Shown here in pieces: positions 1-8,146 of a stretch of 64,000 bases of DNA. The translations under genes were made by a program, and so were the position numbers. The notes under the pieces were generated by a model, which saw only the letters and a list, made by a program, of their open reading frames with translations, ran no database searches and was not told the DNA's origin. The stretch lies in assembly GCA_963833955.1 (NCBI GenBank), contig CAWHZY010000004.1, forward strand, positions 83,202 to 147,201. The letters run 5' to 3'. The DNA is from Roseiarcus sp963833955 (GTDB lineage: Bacteria; Pseudomonadota; Alphaproteobacteria; Rhizobiales; Beijerinckiaceae). Each line of letters starts with the position of its first letter. Within the stretch, counting starts at the first letter, position 1.

Positions 1-259
1 CTACGCGGGCAGCGTATGGACGGTGCGGAAGCAATCGGACCGACCGAAAGTGGTCCCCGACGGCTCAACGAATTTCGGGTTCATCGGGCAATTTTCCGAG
101 CTTCCGAAGGAAGCATGTTTTACTATGGAATATTCTGTCCGCTCCGCGCGCGAAGCCGTGTCCACGCTCCTCAAGCTCGACGCCAAGCCGCCGCCGGTCT
201 ATCAGGGCAGTCATGACCCCCATGCAATCTACGAGGCGGTGAAGGTGTTGTTTGCTTAA
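1..259 (+). CDS. ohyA: Oleate hydratase, C-terminal part (5' end outside window)
   Basis: FAD-dependent hydratase that adds water to the cis-9 double bond of oleate to give 10-hydroxystearate. Only about the last 85 residues lie in the window, read in the frame that begins at base 2 and stops with TAA at 257-259. The segment carries the family's C-terminal block: RPKVVPDGSTNFGFIGQF, then FTMEYSVRSA, then PPPVYQGSHDP. This matches the conserved 'GSTNFaFiGQFvE...FTvEYSVR.A' region of the myosin-cross-reactive-antigen family. No intact start can be seen, so integrity of the whole gene cannot be judged. The FAD-binding half is off the left edge. Confidence 0.85.
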   Translation, partial: YAGSVWTVRKQSDRPKVVPDGSTNFGFIGQFSELPKEACFTMEYSVRSAREAVSTLLKLDAKPPPVYQGSHDPHAIYEAVKVLFA

Positions 260-708
260 GCGTCCTTAAAAGTTGCCGCTCGAGATTTCGCCTCGGCTTT
301 GGATGACCGCGCCGAGCCGGTGTTGAAGGCGAGCTTAATCGGCATCCTGGCACGCCGCACCAACGGTGCATTTGTCCCTCACGCTCTTCCCGCTCACTGG
401 TGCTGTGATGACGAATGACGGCTTAGGGGATTGCCGCTTGAAACGATGCGGCAATCGCCTGCCGCGCCCGCTTGGTTCAAGCTGAAGAAGGCGGAACTGG
501 CGGCGCTTGCCGAGCGCGAGGCGGCGCAAGCCGATTGGCTTCCGACACCGCTGCAATAGGAGTTAGAACACTGATTTCCTGCCGAGCATGGCCAGAACTG
601 CCCGTTTTCAGCAAATAATTCATCCATATTGCGCGAACCCCCCAGCCATTTGGTGCGCGCTGCGGCTCAAATCCGGCAGCTTTCAGACGATTCCAAGGCG
701 CCAAGCGG
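260..708. other. Gene-poor stretch with a decayed relic
   Basis: Apart from the ParB-like tail at 446-559 no convincing gene is seen here. Short open frames on both strands lack ribosome binding sites and family motifs. The region looks like decayed mobile or plasmid-derived DNA next to the oleate hydratase gene. Confidence 0.5.
446..559 (+). pseudogene. ParB-family (large plasmid/ICE type) C-terminal remnant
   Basis: A 37-codon open frame ending with TAG at 557-559 reads MRQSPAAPAWFKLKKAELAA, then LAEREAAQADWLPTPLQ. The pattern 'KKAEL..LAE......WLP.PL' followed by a stop resembles the extreme C-terminus of large ParB/RepB-like nuclease-domain proteins found on alphaproteobacterial plasmids and integrative elements. 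Nothing of the ParB N-terminal or helix-turn-helix region is visible upstream, and the frame upstream is broken by stops. I read it as a decayed relic. The assignment rests on remembered family similarity and is tentative. Confidence 0.35.
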
Positions 709-921
709 TCAATCGCCGAAGCTGTGCTCGAGGTCCGGGCGAGCCTCGCCGATGGCCCGCGCGCGCTCCTGCAGATTGGCCTGAACCTGTGCGGGCGTCG
801 CATTTTTCGGCTCTCTCGAGGCAATGTCGCGCACGACCGTCTCGAGCTCCGGGTGATTGTCCACGAGCTGATTGATTGTTTCTCTGAGGCTGGCGTTTTT
901 GTCGTTCAGGTCCGATGTCAT
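709..921 (-). CDS. Small hypothetical protein, 70 aa
   Basis: Hydrophilic 70-residue protein beginning MTSDLNDKNASLRETINQLV and rich in Glu, Arg and Ala. It is probably two or three amphipathic helices, with no membrane segment or signal peptide. The start is supported by a purine-rich ribosome binding site (AAGAGGAAAC) about 6 bases before the ATG on the minus strand. No family is recognised. Cytosolic location is inferred. It stands alone between the ParB-like remnant and a gene-poor stretch, so context gives no role. Confidence 0.5.
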   Translation of the reverse strand: MTSDLNDKNASLRETINQLVDNHPELETVVRDIASREPKNATPAQVQANLQERARAIGEARPDLEHSFGD

Positions 922-1427
922 GGCCGTTTCCTCTTGCGTGGCCTGGCCTCACGCTCGCGGCGCGGGCTTCGAAACCCTTCTGAGCCGGTTCCGCCCGCGT
1001 CGGCAGGCCTCTCGCCGCTCGCGGCTAATAACGGCGCTTGGCCTCGCCGGTTCCGCCCACGAGACTATCGGCGGCAAGGCGGACAGGGGGAGCGAAGTCG
1101 CAGGGGGCGGTTTTCCAATCTGTCTTGCGGAAATAGAGAAAATATGCTATAAGATTCCTATGGACAGAATCCAAATCGCGGTTGACGGCGGCGGGGCGCG
1201 GGAGCGGGTCTGCGTCGGCTCGAATGCAACCCGAAGCGCGAGCTGGGCTCCGGGCCAGTTTTTCTTACTTGAATCGGCCGTAACCCATTGAAAAGTCCCG
1301 ATTCGAAAAAATAAACGCTAGTAAACGTCAGCAAATTTACTGACGTTTAATAGCGTTTACGCTCATTGAGCTTGCGTTTATTTGAATCGAACGCGCCTCC
1401 CGGTTGTGATTGTCCGGAATGCTCCTG
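922..1427. other. Intergenic stretch holding dispersed repeat copy 1
   Basis: No protein gene is supported between the 70-aa gene and the SDR gene. The right half holds repeat copy 1 (1275-1380). The AT-rich patch near 1130-1165 stands out from the GC-rich surroundings and could contain a promoter, but no clear -35/-10 pair was assigned. Confidence 0.5.
1275..1380 (+). repeat. Dispersed 106-115 bp palindromic element, copy 1
   Basis: Head: GTAACCCATTGAAAAG followed by (T/A)CCCGATTCGAAAAAA. Tail: inverted TAAACG-type units. In this copy the tail is a near-perfect hairpin, with arms TAAACGCTAGTAAACGTCAG and CTGACGTTTAATAGCGTTTA, one mismatch, and an 8-base loop CAAATTTA. Copies 2 (40093-40207, same strand) and 3 (53683-53795, opposite strand) share the head almost base for base. 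It has no coding capacity. It may be a MITE-like or recombination-site element. Confidence 0.85.
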
Positions 1428-2186
1428 CTATTTTGGGGCCATGCGGAGCGCGCCGTCGATGCGGATCGTCTCGCCGTTGATATAGCCGTTCTCGATGATG
1501 TGGATTGCGAGCGCGGCATATTCGGCCGGCTGGCCGAGGCGGGCGGGGAACGGCACCGAGGCGCCAAGCGAATCCTGTGCCGGCTGCGGCAGGCCGGACA
1601 TCATCGGCGTCATGAAGACGCCCGGCGCGATCGCGTTGACCCGGATGCCGAACTGCGCGAACTCGCGCGCGATCGGCAGCGTCATCGCCACCACCCCGCC
1701 TTTCGAGGCGGAATAGGCGGCCTGCCCGATCTGGCCGTCGTAAGCCGCGATCGAGGCGGTCGAGATGACGATTCCGCGCTCACCCTCGATCGGTTCGAGC
1801 TTGGCCATCTCCGCCGCCGCGAGGCGGATCATGTTGAAGGTTCCGATCAGGTTGACCCGGATCACTTTCTCGAAATCGGCCAGCGGCTGGGGGCCATCGC
1901 GGCCAAGCACGCGCTTGGCGACGCCGATGCCGGCGCAATTGACGAGCACCCGAGCGGCCCCGTGCGCCGCGGCGGCTTTGGCGATCGCCGCTCCGACGGA
2001 GGCTTCATCCGCGACGTCGCCTGCGACCGCGAGGCCGCCGATCGCCCTGGCCGCCTCTTCCGCCGCGGCCGGATTGAGGTCGAAGACCGTGACCTTCGCT
2101 TGCCTGGCGGCGAGCGCCTCCGCCGTCGCGCGGCCCAGTCCCGACCCGCCGCCGGTCACGATCGCCGCAACTCCGGTGAGTTTCAT
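1428..2186 (-). CDS. SDR oxidoreductase, 3-hydroxyacyl-CoA dehydrogenase type II-like
   Basis: NAD(P)-dependent short-chain dehydrogenase of 252 aa, closest in feel to the HSD17B10 / 3-hydroxy-2-methylbutyryl-CoA dehydrogenase branch, which oxidises short branched or straight 3-hydroxyacyl-CoAs. The Rossmann motif TGGGSGLG is at residues 11-18, NCAG near 83-86, catalytic Ser145, and YSASK with Tyr158/Lys162. The late block 'RVNAIAPG' and the C-terminal 'ETIRIDGALRM' also fit the family. It is full length and cytosolic. It lies 90 bases downstream of the Rieske ferredoxin gene on the same strand and may be co-transcribed, though no shared pathway is obvious. Confidence 0.85.
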   Translation of the reverse strand: MKLTGVAAIVTGGGSGLGRATAEALAARQAKVTVFDLNPAAAEEAARAIGGLAVAGDVADEASVGAAIAKAAAAHGAARVLVNCAGIGVAKRVLGRDGPQPLADFEKVIRVNLIGTFNMIRLAAAEMAKLEPIEGERGIVISTASIAAYDGQIGQAAYSASKGGVVAMTLPIAREFAQFGIRVNAIAPGVFMTPMMSGLPQPAQDSLGASVPFPARLGQPAEYAALAIHIIENGYINGETIRIDGALRMAPK

Positions 2187-2276
2187 TGCGCTTCCTCCCT
2201 CGGCCCGAGCGGGCTCGAGCCGCCCATATCAACCGCCGGCGCTTCGCGCCAGTGCGGCGGACGCCTGCGTTTGTGC

Positions 2277-2594
2277 TTAGTCGAGCTTGATGAACAGCCT
2301 GCCGCCTTCGACCTTCACCGGATAGGTCGCAAGGTTGACGCAGGCGGGCGCGCCCTTCGCTTCGCCGGTGGTGAAATCGAACCGGCCATTGTGCATCGGG
2401 CACTCGATGATGGTGTCTTGAACGAAACCGTCGGCAAGCTCGACCGCCTCGTGGGTGCACAGGCCGTCGGTGGCGAAGTAGCGATCGTCCGTCGTGCGGT
2501 AGAGCGCGTATTGCTTGCCTTCGTGCTCGAACGGCGCGACGTCCTCGGACAGGATCCGGTCGGCGGGACCGGTGTCGATCCAGCTTTCGCTCAA
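2277..2594 (-). CDS. Rieske [2Fe-2S] ferredoxin, MocE-like
   Basis: Small 105-aa electron carrier of the dioxygenase-ferredoxin / NirD-like class. Cys46-x-His48 (CTHE) and Cys65-x2-His68 (CPMH) are the two halves of the Rieske cluster site. It starts 15 bases after the end of the desaturase gene, on the same strand. The pair resembles MocD/MocE annotated in rhizobia, where the ferredoxin is thought to feed electrons to the di-iron desaturase/hydroxylase. A matching FAD ferredoxin reductase lies at 12504-13724, so a three-component electron chain is plausible. That link is inference. Confidence 0.88.
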   Translation of the reverse strand: MSESWIDTGPADRILSEDVAPFEHEGKQYALYRTTDDRYFATDGLCTHEAVELADGFVQDTIIECPMHNGRFDFTTGEAKGAPACVNLATYPVKVEGGRLFIKLD

Positions 2595-2609
2595 TTGAGC
2601 CGCTCCCGT

Positions 2610-3686
2610 TCAAGCTTTGCGACTTTGGCGGCGGTCACTTCGGGCTGCGGCGTTCGGCGGCAGCTCGCGCCGCACGAAATAGGTCGGCTCCTTCAGCTGG
2701 CGCAGGACCGTCGGGATGATCTCGCGATAGGCCGCGATTGAGCTTGGATAGGGCGTCGGGCAATCGGCTTTGATCGCCTCATGCAGCTTGGGCAGCGCGT
2801 GATAGGGCACGGTCGGAAAGATATGGTGCTCCACATGATAGTTCATGTTCCAGTAGAGGAACCGGAAGATCGGATTCATGTAGACGGTGCGCGAGTTCAG
2901 CCGATGATCGAGCACGTCCTCGGCCAGGCCGAGATGCTGCGTCGCGCCGAAATAGATCGTGAGAAAGCCGCCGTAGAGCGACGGCAGGCCAATATACATG
3001 GCCGGCAGGATCGAGCGGAATGCGAAACAGGCGACGAGAACCGCGGCGTAAATAGCGAGGTAAATGCGAGCGATGAAATACACGTTCGACCGCTCAGCCT
3101 CGGGCACGAAGGTCGCTTCCTCCTCGGTCAGTCGGCCTCTGGCGTGCAGAAACACCTTCTGAAAGAAAACGAACGTGCTCTTGAGCGCGAAGATGTTGAG
3201 CAGAAGAGACACGACGTCCGGCGGACGCGGCGTGATGATCTCGGGATCGCGCCCGACGATGACCGTATCCGTGTGATGGCGGGTATGGCTCCAGCGCCAG
3301 ATCGTCGGTTCGCGCATGATCATGAAGCAGGCGACCTGATAGACGGCGTCGTTCATCCACTGCGTCTTGAACGCGGTGCGATGGCCGCACTCGTGCCAGC
3401 GGCTGTCGGTCGAAGAGCCGTAAAGGACGCCGTAAATGAGAAAGAAGGGAACCGCAGCCCAGGTGCCCCAGAAATAGTAGCCGAGGCCTCCGGAGACTAT
3501 GAACGCCGCGATCCAGATCAGCGTATCCCGGATCGCTGGACCGTCCTCGCGACGCATCAACTCCTTAAGCTCCGCGCGCTTGATCGGCGGCGTATACCAT
3601 TTCGCCGACGCGAGCCCGGCCGCGACAGCCTTATCGGCCTCCGGGCCGACGAGGCTGTAATCGCGAGTGACGGTCGTGGTTGACAT
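2610..3686 (-). CDS. Membrane fatty acid desaturase/hydroxylase, MocD-like
   Basis: Integral-membrane di-iron enzyme of 358 aa. The three histidine boxes of the FADS-like superfamily are intact: HECGH at 98-102, HTRHH at 134-138, and NYHVEHH near 280-286. Hydrophobic segments lie around residues 55-92, 180-200 and 210-245. The family desaturates or hydroxylates lipid acyl chains or small carbon chains; the substrate cannot be read from sequence. It is the first gene of a leftward unit with the Rieske ferredoxin 15 bases downstream. Rhizobial homologues are often called MocD (rhizopine catabolism), but nothing here shows rhizopine use. Confidence 0.88.
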   Translation of the reverse strand: MSTTTVTRDYSLVGPEADKAVAAGLASAKWYTPPIKRAELKELMRREDGPAIRDTLIWIAAFIVSGGLGYYFWGTWAAVPFFLIYGVLYGSSTDSRWHECGHRTAFKTQWMNDAVYQVACFMIMREPTIWRWSHTRHHTDTVIVGRDPEIITPRPPDVVSLLLNIFALKSTFVFFQKVFLHARGRLTEEEATFVPEAERSNVYFIARIYLAIYAAVLVACFAFRSILPAMYIGLPSLYGGFLTIYFGATQHLGLAEDVLDHRLNSRTVYMNPIFRFLYWNMNYHVEHHIFPTVPYHALPKLHEAIKADCPTPYPSSIAAYREIIPTVLRQLKEPTYFVRRELPPNAAARSDRRQSRKA

Positions 3687-3961
3687 TTGTCTCCGCCTCC
3701 CAGAGCGGCTGCTAACAAGCCGACCCTATCGGCAACTCGACCTCGGCTCAACGCCGCTTTCGTTTCCCTTCTCCACCCGGGACGGAGGGTTGCCAGAGGC
3801 GGCAAGTCCCAGCCCGCTCGTTTGACGGCGCCGGCGGGCTCCCGACCGACCTGGCCGGACCGCCTGAGAATATGTGTCGGGGCCGCAGGATCGCCAGGCG
3901 CGGCCTCGAGAAACTGCCCTTGCGCGAGCTTTCTGTGCGATTTCGCGCTCCACGGGCCCAG

Positions 3962-4594
3962 TCAGATATCGCCGCCGCCCTTCGGGCGAGCCATCGCGAA
4001 GACTTTCTCGATCGCCGCGTAATCCTGATAGCCGCAGCGGGCCAGGGGCCGCGCGCGGGCGGTATCGAAACGGCCGGCGACAAGAAAACGCTCATCGATA
4101 TGGAAGGCGACCACCTCGCCGAGCGTGAGCACGGCTCCGCTCAACGCACCGCTCAAAGACCTGATTTCGACCATTTCGACCACCTTGCATTCCAGCGCGG
4201 CCGGGCTTTCAGCGACCCGCGGCGCGGCGACCAGGCGGCATTCGGCCATGGTCAATCCGGCGCGAGCGAACTCGTTGTCGCCGCGGGCGAACGGGGCCGA
4301 GGTCTCGTTCATCGGGCCGTGCAGATCGTAGGTCGCCAGATTGGCGACGAACTCGCCGCTCTCCCTGGCGAAGGAGGCCGAGTCTTTCCACCCTTCGCTG
4401 GAGAAGCCGACGATCGGCGGGGCGCTCGAAAAGCCGTTGAAGAAACTGTAAGGGGCGAGATTGATCCGCCCGTCCAGCGCACGCGTCGAGATCCATCCGA
4501 TCGGACGTGGCGCGACGATCGCCTTGAACGGGTCGTGCGGCAGCTTCATTCGGTCGCGCTCTGCGGTCGTGTAGAACATGGCGTCAGGTTTCAC
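3962..4594 (-). CDS. Flavin reductase-like (FMN-binding split barrel) protein
   Basis: 210-aa flavoredoxin-type protein that binds FMN and reduces flavin or another acceptor with NAD(P)H. The signature 'APRPIGWIST' near residues 28-37, followed by 'NLAPYSFFNGFSSAPP', is the classic FMN-contact region of the split-barrel flavin reductases (DIM6/NTAB). Full length for the family, no signal peptide. Its ATG overlaps the stop of the upstream nitroreductase gene (ATGA at 4591-4594), so the two are probably translationally coupled. Two flavoenzymes together suggest reductive detoxification or flavin supply, which is inferred. Confidence 0.82.
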   Translation of the reverse strand: MKPDAMFYTTAERDRMKLPHDPFKAIVAPRPIGWISTRALDGRINLAPYSFFNGFSSAPPIVGFSSEGWKDSASFARESGEFVANLATYDLHGPMNETSAPFARGDNEFARAGLTMAECRLVAAPRVAESPAALECKVVEMVEIRSLSGALSGAVLTLGEVVAFHIDERFLVAGRFDTARARPLARCGYQDYAAIEKVFAMARPKGGGDI

Positions 4595-5161
4595 TCTGGA
4601 AAGTGGGTCACAATTTCCGCAAGCGCTGGCCGCGGGCGATCCTCGATCGCGGCTGTCGTCCGGCCAATGTGAATAAAGCCGGCGACACGCTCATGTTCGG
4701 CAAGGCCGACCGCGGCGCGAAAGCGGGCGTCGTAGGCCATCCATTCGGTGAGCCAGGTCGCCGAGAAACCGAGCGCGCGGGCGGCGACGATCATGTTCAT
4801 GCACACCGCGCCCGCGGACAAAACCTGCTCCCATTCGGGGATCTTCTTATGCGGCGCCGCGCGGGAGATCGCCGCAACCACCAGCGGCGCGCGGGTGAAG
4901 CGGCGCAACTCCTCTGCTCGGGCGTCCTCATCCAGATCGGGCTTGTCTCCAAGGCGGATCTCAAGCGCGAGCCGGCTTGCACGATCGCGCGCTCGCCCCG
5001 CGAACACCAGGAACCGCCAGGGCGCGAGCTTGCCATGATCCGGCACTCGCGAGGCGACCGTCAGGATAGTGGCGAGCTCGTCAGGCGCTCGGAGCCGGAC
5101 CAGCCATCATCGGAGGCGGGACCGACCGGCGTCGTTTGAGAATCTCGATCGTGTCGTTCAT
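4591..5161 (-). CDS. Nitroreductase family protein (frameshifted near 5083)
   Basis: FMN-dependent nitroreductase-type oxidoreductase. The N-terminal piece from the ATG at 5161 reads MNDTIEILKRRRSVPPPMMA and hits TGA at 5081-5083. The rest continues in another frame (DELATILTVASRVPDHGKLA, then PWRFLVF), giving about 190 residues in total. One extra base around 5083-5090 restores a single frame. 'SRVPDHGKLAPWRF' and 'LGFSATWLT' are characteristic of the family's FMN site. A shorter in-frame start at 5046 would leave out the conserved RRS motif. Either the read has an error or the gene is newly broken. Coupled to the downstream flavin reductase. Confidence 0.78.
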
Positions 5162-5234
5162 GGGAATTCTTCTTAAACGAAGCCCGCTCCTTGGCCAAAA
5201 CCCGGGAGGCGTAAACCGCCTTTGATCCGCCTCA

Positions 5235-6246
5235 ATGTTTGGTCACCAGCCGCTTCCGCGACGAAGCACCGGCGTCATTCTTCGATTAGCGCGAGGCGGG
5301 TTGACAGCGACTTGGCGAATTCTGGCGGCTTTGGTCGCGCTGATGGCGCTACTCGCGCCCGCCGGCGCGCAAACGCCGGCGAGCGACTCCGCCCAGGCGA
5401 CGCTCAGTCTTTCCGCGGCCCTTCGGCGGCGGCGCGCCGCTCACAGGCGGGTTGCGCTGGCGGGTGTTCGGCGCGCGGGCCGATCCGGACGGCTCGCATC
5501 CCTTGATCGTTGAATCCGGTCTAGCTCAGCCGACCCTGACCATACCGCCCGGCGACTATGTTGTTCATGTCGCTTTCGGACTCGCCAGCGCCGCCAAACG
5601 CTTGAGCCTTGGCGCTGGGGTTCGCTCGGAACGGCTGACCCTTTCGGCGGGCGCGCTCCGGATCGAAGGCACCCTGGCCGACGCGCCGATCGACGCGTCG
5701 AAGCTGTCCTTGGCCATCTACGTGCCGCAAAACCGCAATCCGCTGGGCAAGCTCGTCTACGCCAAAGCCAAGGCAGGCGATATCATCGGACTGCCGGAAG
5801 GCTCCTATCATATCGTTTCGACCTATCTCGACACGGTCGGCGCGCATTCGGAAGTCAGCCCGCCGGCCAATTCCGGCAAATCGGCGACGACCGCCCCGCC
5901 TATGGCGATCCCATCCAATTCGATGGTCAACGCCGACATCAAGGTCATCTCCGGCAAGCGGGTCGACGTCACGATCCGCCATCACTGCGCGACGCTGACG
6001 CTCAAGCTCGTCAACAAGCCCGCGGGCGAGGCGCTTGCCAATACCACCTTCACGGTGCTCACGCCGGGCGGCGACGTCATTCGTGAGTTGGTAGGCGCCT
6101 TTCCTTCACTCGTCCTCGCCGAAGGCGAGTACGTCGTCATCGCGCGCCACGAATCCAAGGTCTTTCAATCGACGTTCCAGGTTCAGACAGGGATGGACCG
6201 CGACATCGAAGTTGTTGCAGAAGAGAACGGCAAACAGGGGCCGTGA
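5235..6246 (+). CDS. Conserved secreted protein of unknown function (frameshifted near 5423)
   Basis: The N-terminal frame (5235-5430) encodes a signal-peptide-like segment (WRILAALVALMALLAPAGAQ, residues about 27-46) and the start of the mature chain. The remaining 270 or so residues continue in another frame from about 5422 (GGGAPLTGGLRWRVF onward). Removing one T from the TT near 5422-5423 joins them into about 336 aa. The mature part is a string of beta-rich segments such as PGDYVVHVAFGLA, ALRIEGTL, LPEGSYHIVS and LTPGGDVIRELVGAFPS. Similar secreted proteins occur in Bradyrhizobium-type genomes without known function. Export to the periplasm is inferred. Confidence 0.65.
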
Positions 6247-6250
6247 CCGG

Positions 6251-6487
6251 ATGCAGACCTTCTTCGTGCAAATCAAATGCGCGCTCGGCCGGACGTACGA
6301 GGTCGCGAGCGCGCTTGCGGAAGCGGAAATTGCCTCTGAAATCTATTCAATCGCCGGAGACTTCGACATTCTGGCCAAATTCTACGTGGAATCCGATGTC
6401 GATATCGGCCATTTCGTGGGCCACAGAGTGCAGGTCATCCCAGGAATCGCCGATACCCGCACCATCATCACCTTCAAGGCCTTTTAG
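6251..6487 (+). CDS. Stand-alone Lrp/AsnC ligand-binding (RAM) domain protein
   Basis: 78-aa protein consisting only of the effector-binding alpha/beta sandwich found at the C-terminus of Lrp/AsnC regulators; no helix-turn-helix is present. The start at 6251 (MQTFFVQIKCALGRTYEVA) is chosen over the upstream in-frame codon because the family begins with this beta strand. 'GDFDILAKFYVESD' and 'GIADTRTIITFKAF' are the typical core and tail. Such stand-alone RAM proteins assemble into oligomers that bind amino acids and may modulate full-length Lrp proteins. It lies 4 bases after the preceding gene. Confidence 0.8.
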   Translation: MQTFFVQIKCALGRTYEVASALAEAEIASEIYSIAGDFDILAKFYVESDVDIGHFVGHRVQVIPGIADTRTIITFKAF

Positions 6488-6575
6488 GCTGACGCGCGGG
6501 GCGCCCGATCTCCGGCGCGCCATGGCTTTCCGAGGGTCTCTCCCTTTGTCCAACAGCAAGCGGCCGGTTTCCAAG

Positions 6576-6986
6576 ATGCGCCTACGCCTCTCTTTCGCTC
6601 TCGTCATTCTCGCCGGCGCCGCGAACGCCGCGGAAATGGACTCGGCGTTTCTGTTCGACGCTCTACACGGCAAGACGCCCTACCGCGCCTCCTGGGAAAA
6701 ATTGATGAAGCTGGTTCAGCCGACGCCCGACTGGCTTATCCATTTCAATCGGAACTTCGACGGCGTTTCGGGCGAGATGACAAAGGTCACCATCGACGGC
6801 AAGCCGTATGAGATGTCCTTCGTCTGCAAGCCAACAGATTGCGGGGAGCACAAGTTCGTCGTCCTGTTCGACGGCGCCGGCGCGCACGCCTACGGCGCGT
6901 TGGGCGGCAAGGACAATGATCCAGCCTTCTTTGGTTCTCCCACCCAGGCCGAGCAGGACGCAATGGCGAAGGCGGTGAAGAGCTGA
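6576..6986 (+). CDS. Ivy-family (inhibitor of vertebrate lysozyme) periplasmic protein
   Basis: 136-aa exported protein. A signal peptide runs MRLRLSFALVILAGAANA, with likely cleavage before AEMDSAF. The diagnostic Ivy motif CKPTDCGEH, with the paired cysteines that form the rigid inhibitory loop, lies about two thirds along, followed by VVLFDGAGAHAYG. Family members block the active site of C-type lysozymes and protect peptidoglycan in the periplasm; some act on the cell's own lytic enzymes. The start at ATG 6576 is chosen because it begins a clean signal peptide; the ATG at 6522 would add 18 unlikely residues. It stands as a single gene on the plus strand. Confidence 0.82.
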   Translation: MRLRLSFALVILAGAANAAEMDSAFLFDALHGKTPYRASWEKLMKLVQPTPDWLIHFNRNFDGVSGEMTKVTIDGKPYEMSFVCKPTDCGEHKFVVLFDGAGAHAYGALGGKDNDPAFFGSPTQAEQDAMAKAVKS

Positions 6987-6996
6987 GCTAGAACCT

Positions 6997-7509
6997 TCAA
7001 TTTAGCTCGAGCGCGAACGGCTCGCCTTCGAAACATTCCCGGCCCCGGCCAATTTCAGCGATCGCTTCTCTCATGCGTCCGCGGCGTCCGAGCGCATCGT
7101 CCGCGAGCGCTACGAGGAGAATGTTCGGCGAAGCGGTGGCGGACGCGGCGCGCAGCGAGCGCGCGATAGCGAATTCGTCGCGCTTGGGGGCCAGCGCGCA
7201 AGCGGCGATGTAGGCGGCGGCGGTCGAACGGCTGACGCCGGCGAAGCAATGGATCAGCATCGGCTCCGCGCGGTCCCAGGCATGGACAAATCGCAATAGC
7301 TCGTCGAGATGGGCCGCGTCCGGCAGCACATGGTCAGCCGTCGCCTCGACAATGTCCGACACGGCGAGATGAAGATGCCGCTCGGGCCGGATGGCGATCG
7401 GCCGCACGATTGCCGTCCCCGGGCTCAGCAAGGTGACCAGCGAGCGCGCACCTGTCTTGTCGACGGTTTCGGCGATCAGGGCGAGCGAGCAGACGTGAAG
7501 GCGCGGCAT
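6997..7509 (-). CDS. Tyrosine/dual-specificity protein phosphatase
   Basis: 170-aa cysteine phosphatase. The P-loop HCFAGVSRSTA has the HC-x5-R(S/T) signature, with Cys at about 88 and Arg at about 94. A candidate general-acid Asp lies in the stretch LAVSDIVEATAD. No signal peptide; cytosolic. It is the last gene of a leftward cluster tag - HD hydrolase - phosphatase, 21 bases after the HD gene. Homologues with this gene order are common in Hyphomicrobiales and usually annotated only as protein-tyrosine phosphatase. The substrate is unknown. Confidence 0.85.
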   Translation of the reverse strand: MPRLHVCSLALIAETVDKTGARSLVTLLSPGTAIVRPIAIRPERHLHLAVSDIVEATADHVLPDAAHLDELLRFVHAWDRAEPMLIHCFAGVSRSTAAAYIAACALAPKRDEFAIARSLRAASATASPNILLVALADDALGRRGRMREAIAEIGRGRECFEGEPFALELN

Positions 7510-7530
7510 GAAGGGCTCTCTTTTGCCGCC

Positions 7531-8146
7531 TTATAGAGCGCCGCCGACCTCAGCGTCGAGTTCACCGAAACGGGCGAGAAACTGCGCTTCCACATCGGCC
7601 GGTCGCCTCGGCTCGAGGAAGGCTGCGAAATCGCGAATCGGTAGGTTGGGCGCGCCAAACAGTTTGCGCGCTTCCATAACCGAGAAGCCGGCAAGCGCGG
7701 TCGCCTCGAGATAGGCCGATGCGCGGTCGGCGACCTTGATGCGGCGCTCGAGATCCTCGGAGGGTTCGGCGGTGAAGCCGAAGCGGATGAGGATCGCACG
7801 CTTGAGGCGCGCCTCGACCAGCTTGTAATCGCCGCCGACCGCCGCCTTGAATGGCGAGATCATGTCGCCGATCACATATTCGGGCGCGTCATGCAGCAGC
7901 GCCGCCAGCCGCGCCTCGCGAGACGATGCAACGTCCCGGGCTGCAAACAGGGCTTCCACCAACAAGCGAATGTTGCGCGACGGAGAAGATCTCGGGCCCC
8001 TTCGTCTGACCGTTCCAGCGAGCCACGCGGGCAAGCCCATGGGCGATGTCGCCAATCTCGACGTCGAGCGGCGACGGGTCGATGAGATCGAGCCTCCGGC
8101 CCGACAGCATTCGCTGCCAGGCGCGGCGCGGCGGGCCCTCGCTCAC
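7531..8146 (-). CDS. HD-domain hydrolase, YfbR-like (frameshifted at 7964-7965)
   Basis: The N-terminal part (MSEGPPRRAWQRMLSGRRLD to IFSVAQHSL) and the C-terminal part (LLVEALFAARDVASSREARL onward) are in different frames. Removing one base from the AA pair at 7964-7965 (plus strand) gives a continuous protein of about 204 aa. The corrected chain holds H (QHS), HD (LLHDAPEY) and a later Asp (KVADRASAY), the metal-binding pattern of HD phosphohydrolases of the 5'-deoxynucleotidase class. Its ATG overlaps the tag stop (8143-8146), showing coupling to the DNA-repair gene. A role in nucleotide clean-up is inferred. Confidence 0.75.

Noticed and set aside
1291..1310. GATTCGAA in the dispersed element as the T-arm of a tRNA
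   Set aside because: No acceptor stem, anticodon arm or CCA can be folded around it; the surrounding hairpin is different.
1410..2741. 443-codon plus-strand frame over the SDR and Rieske genes
   Set aside because: Spans two well-supported minus-strand genes; repetitive Arg/Gly/Asp content without motif.
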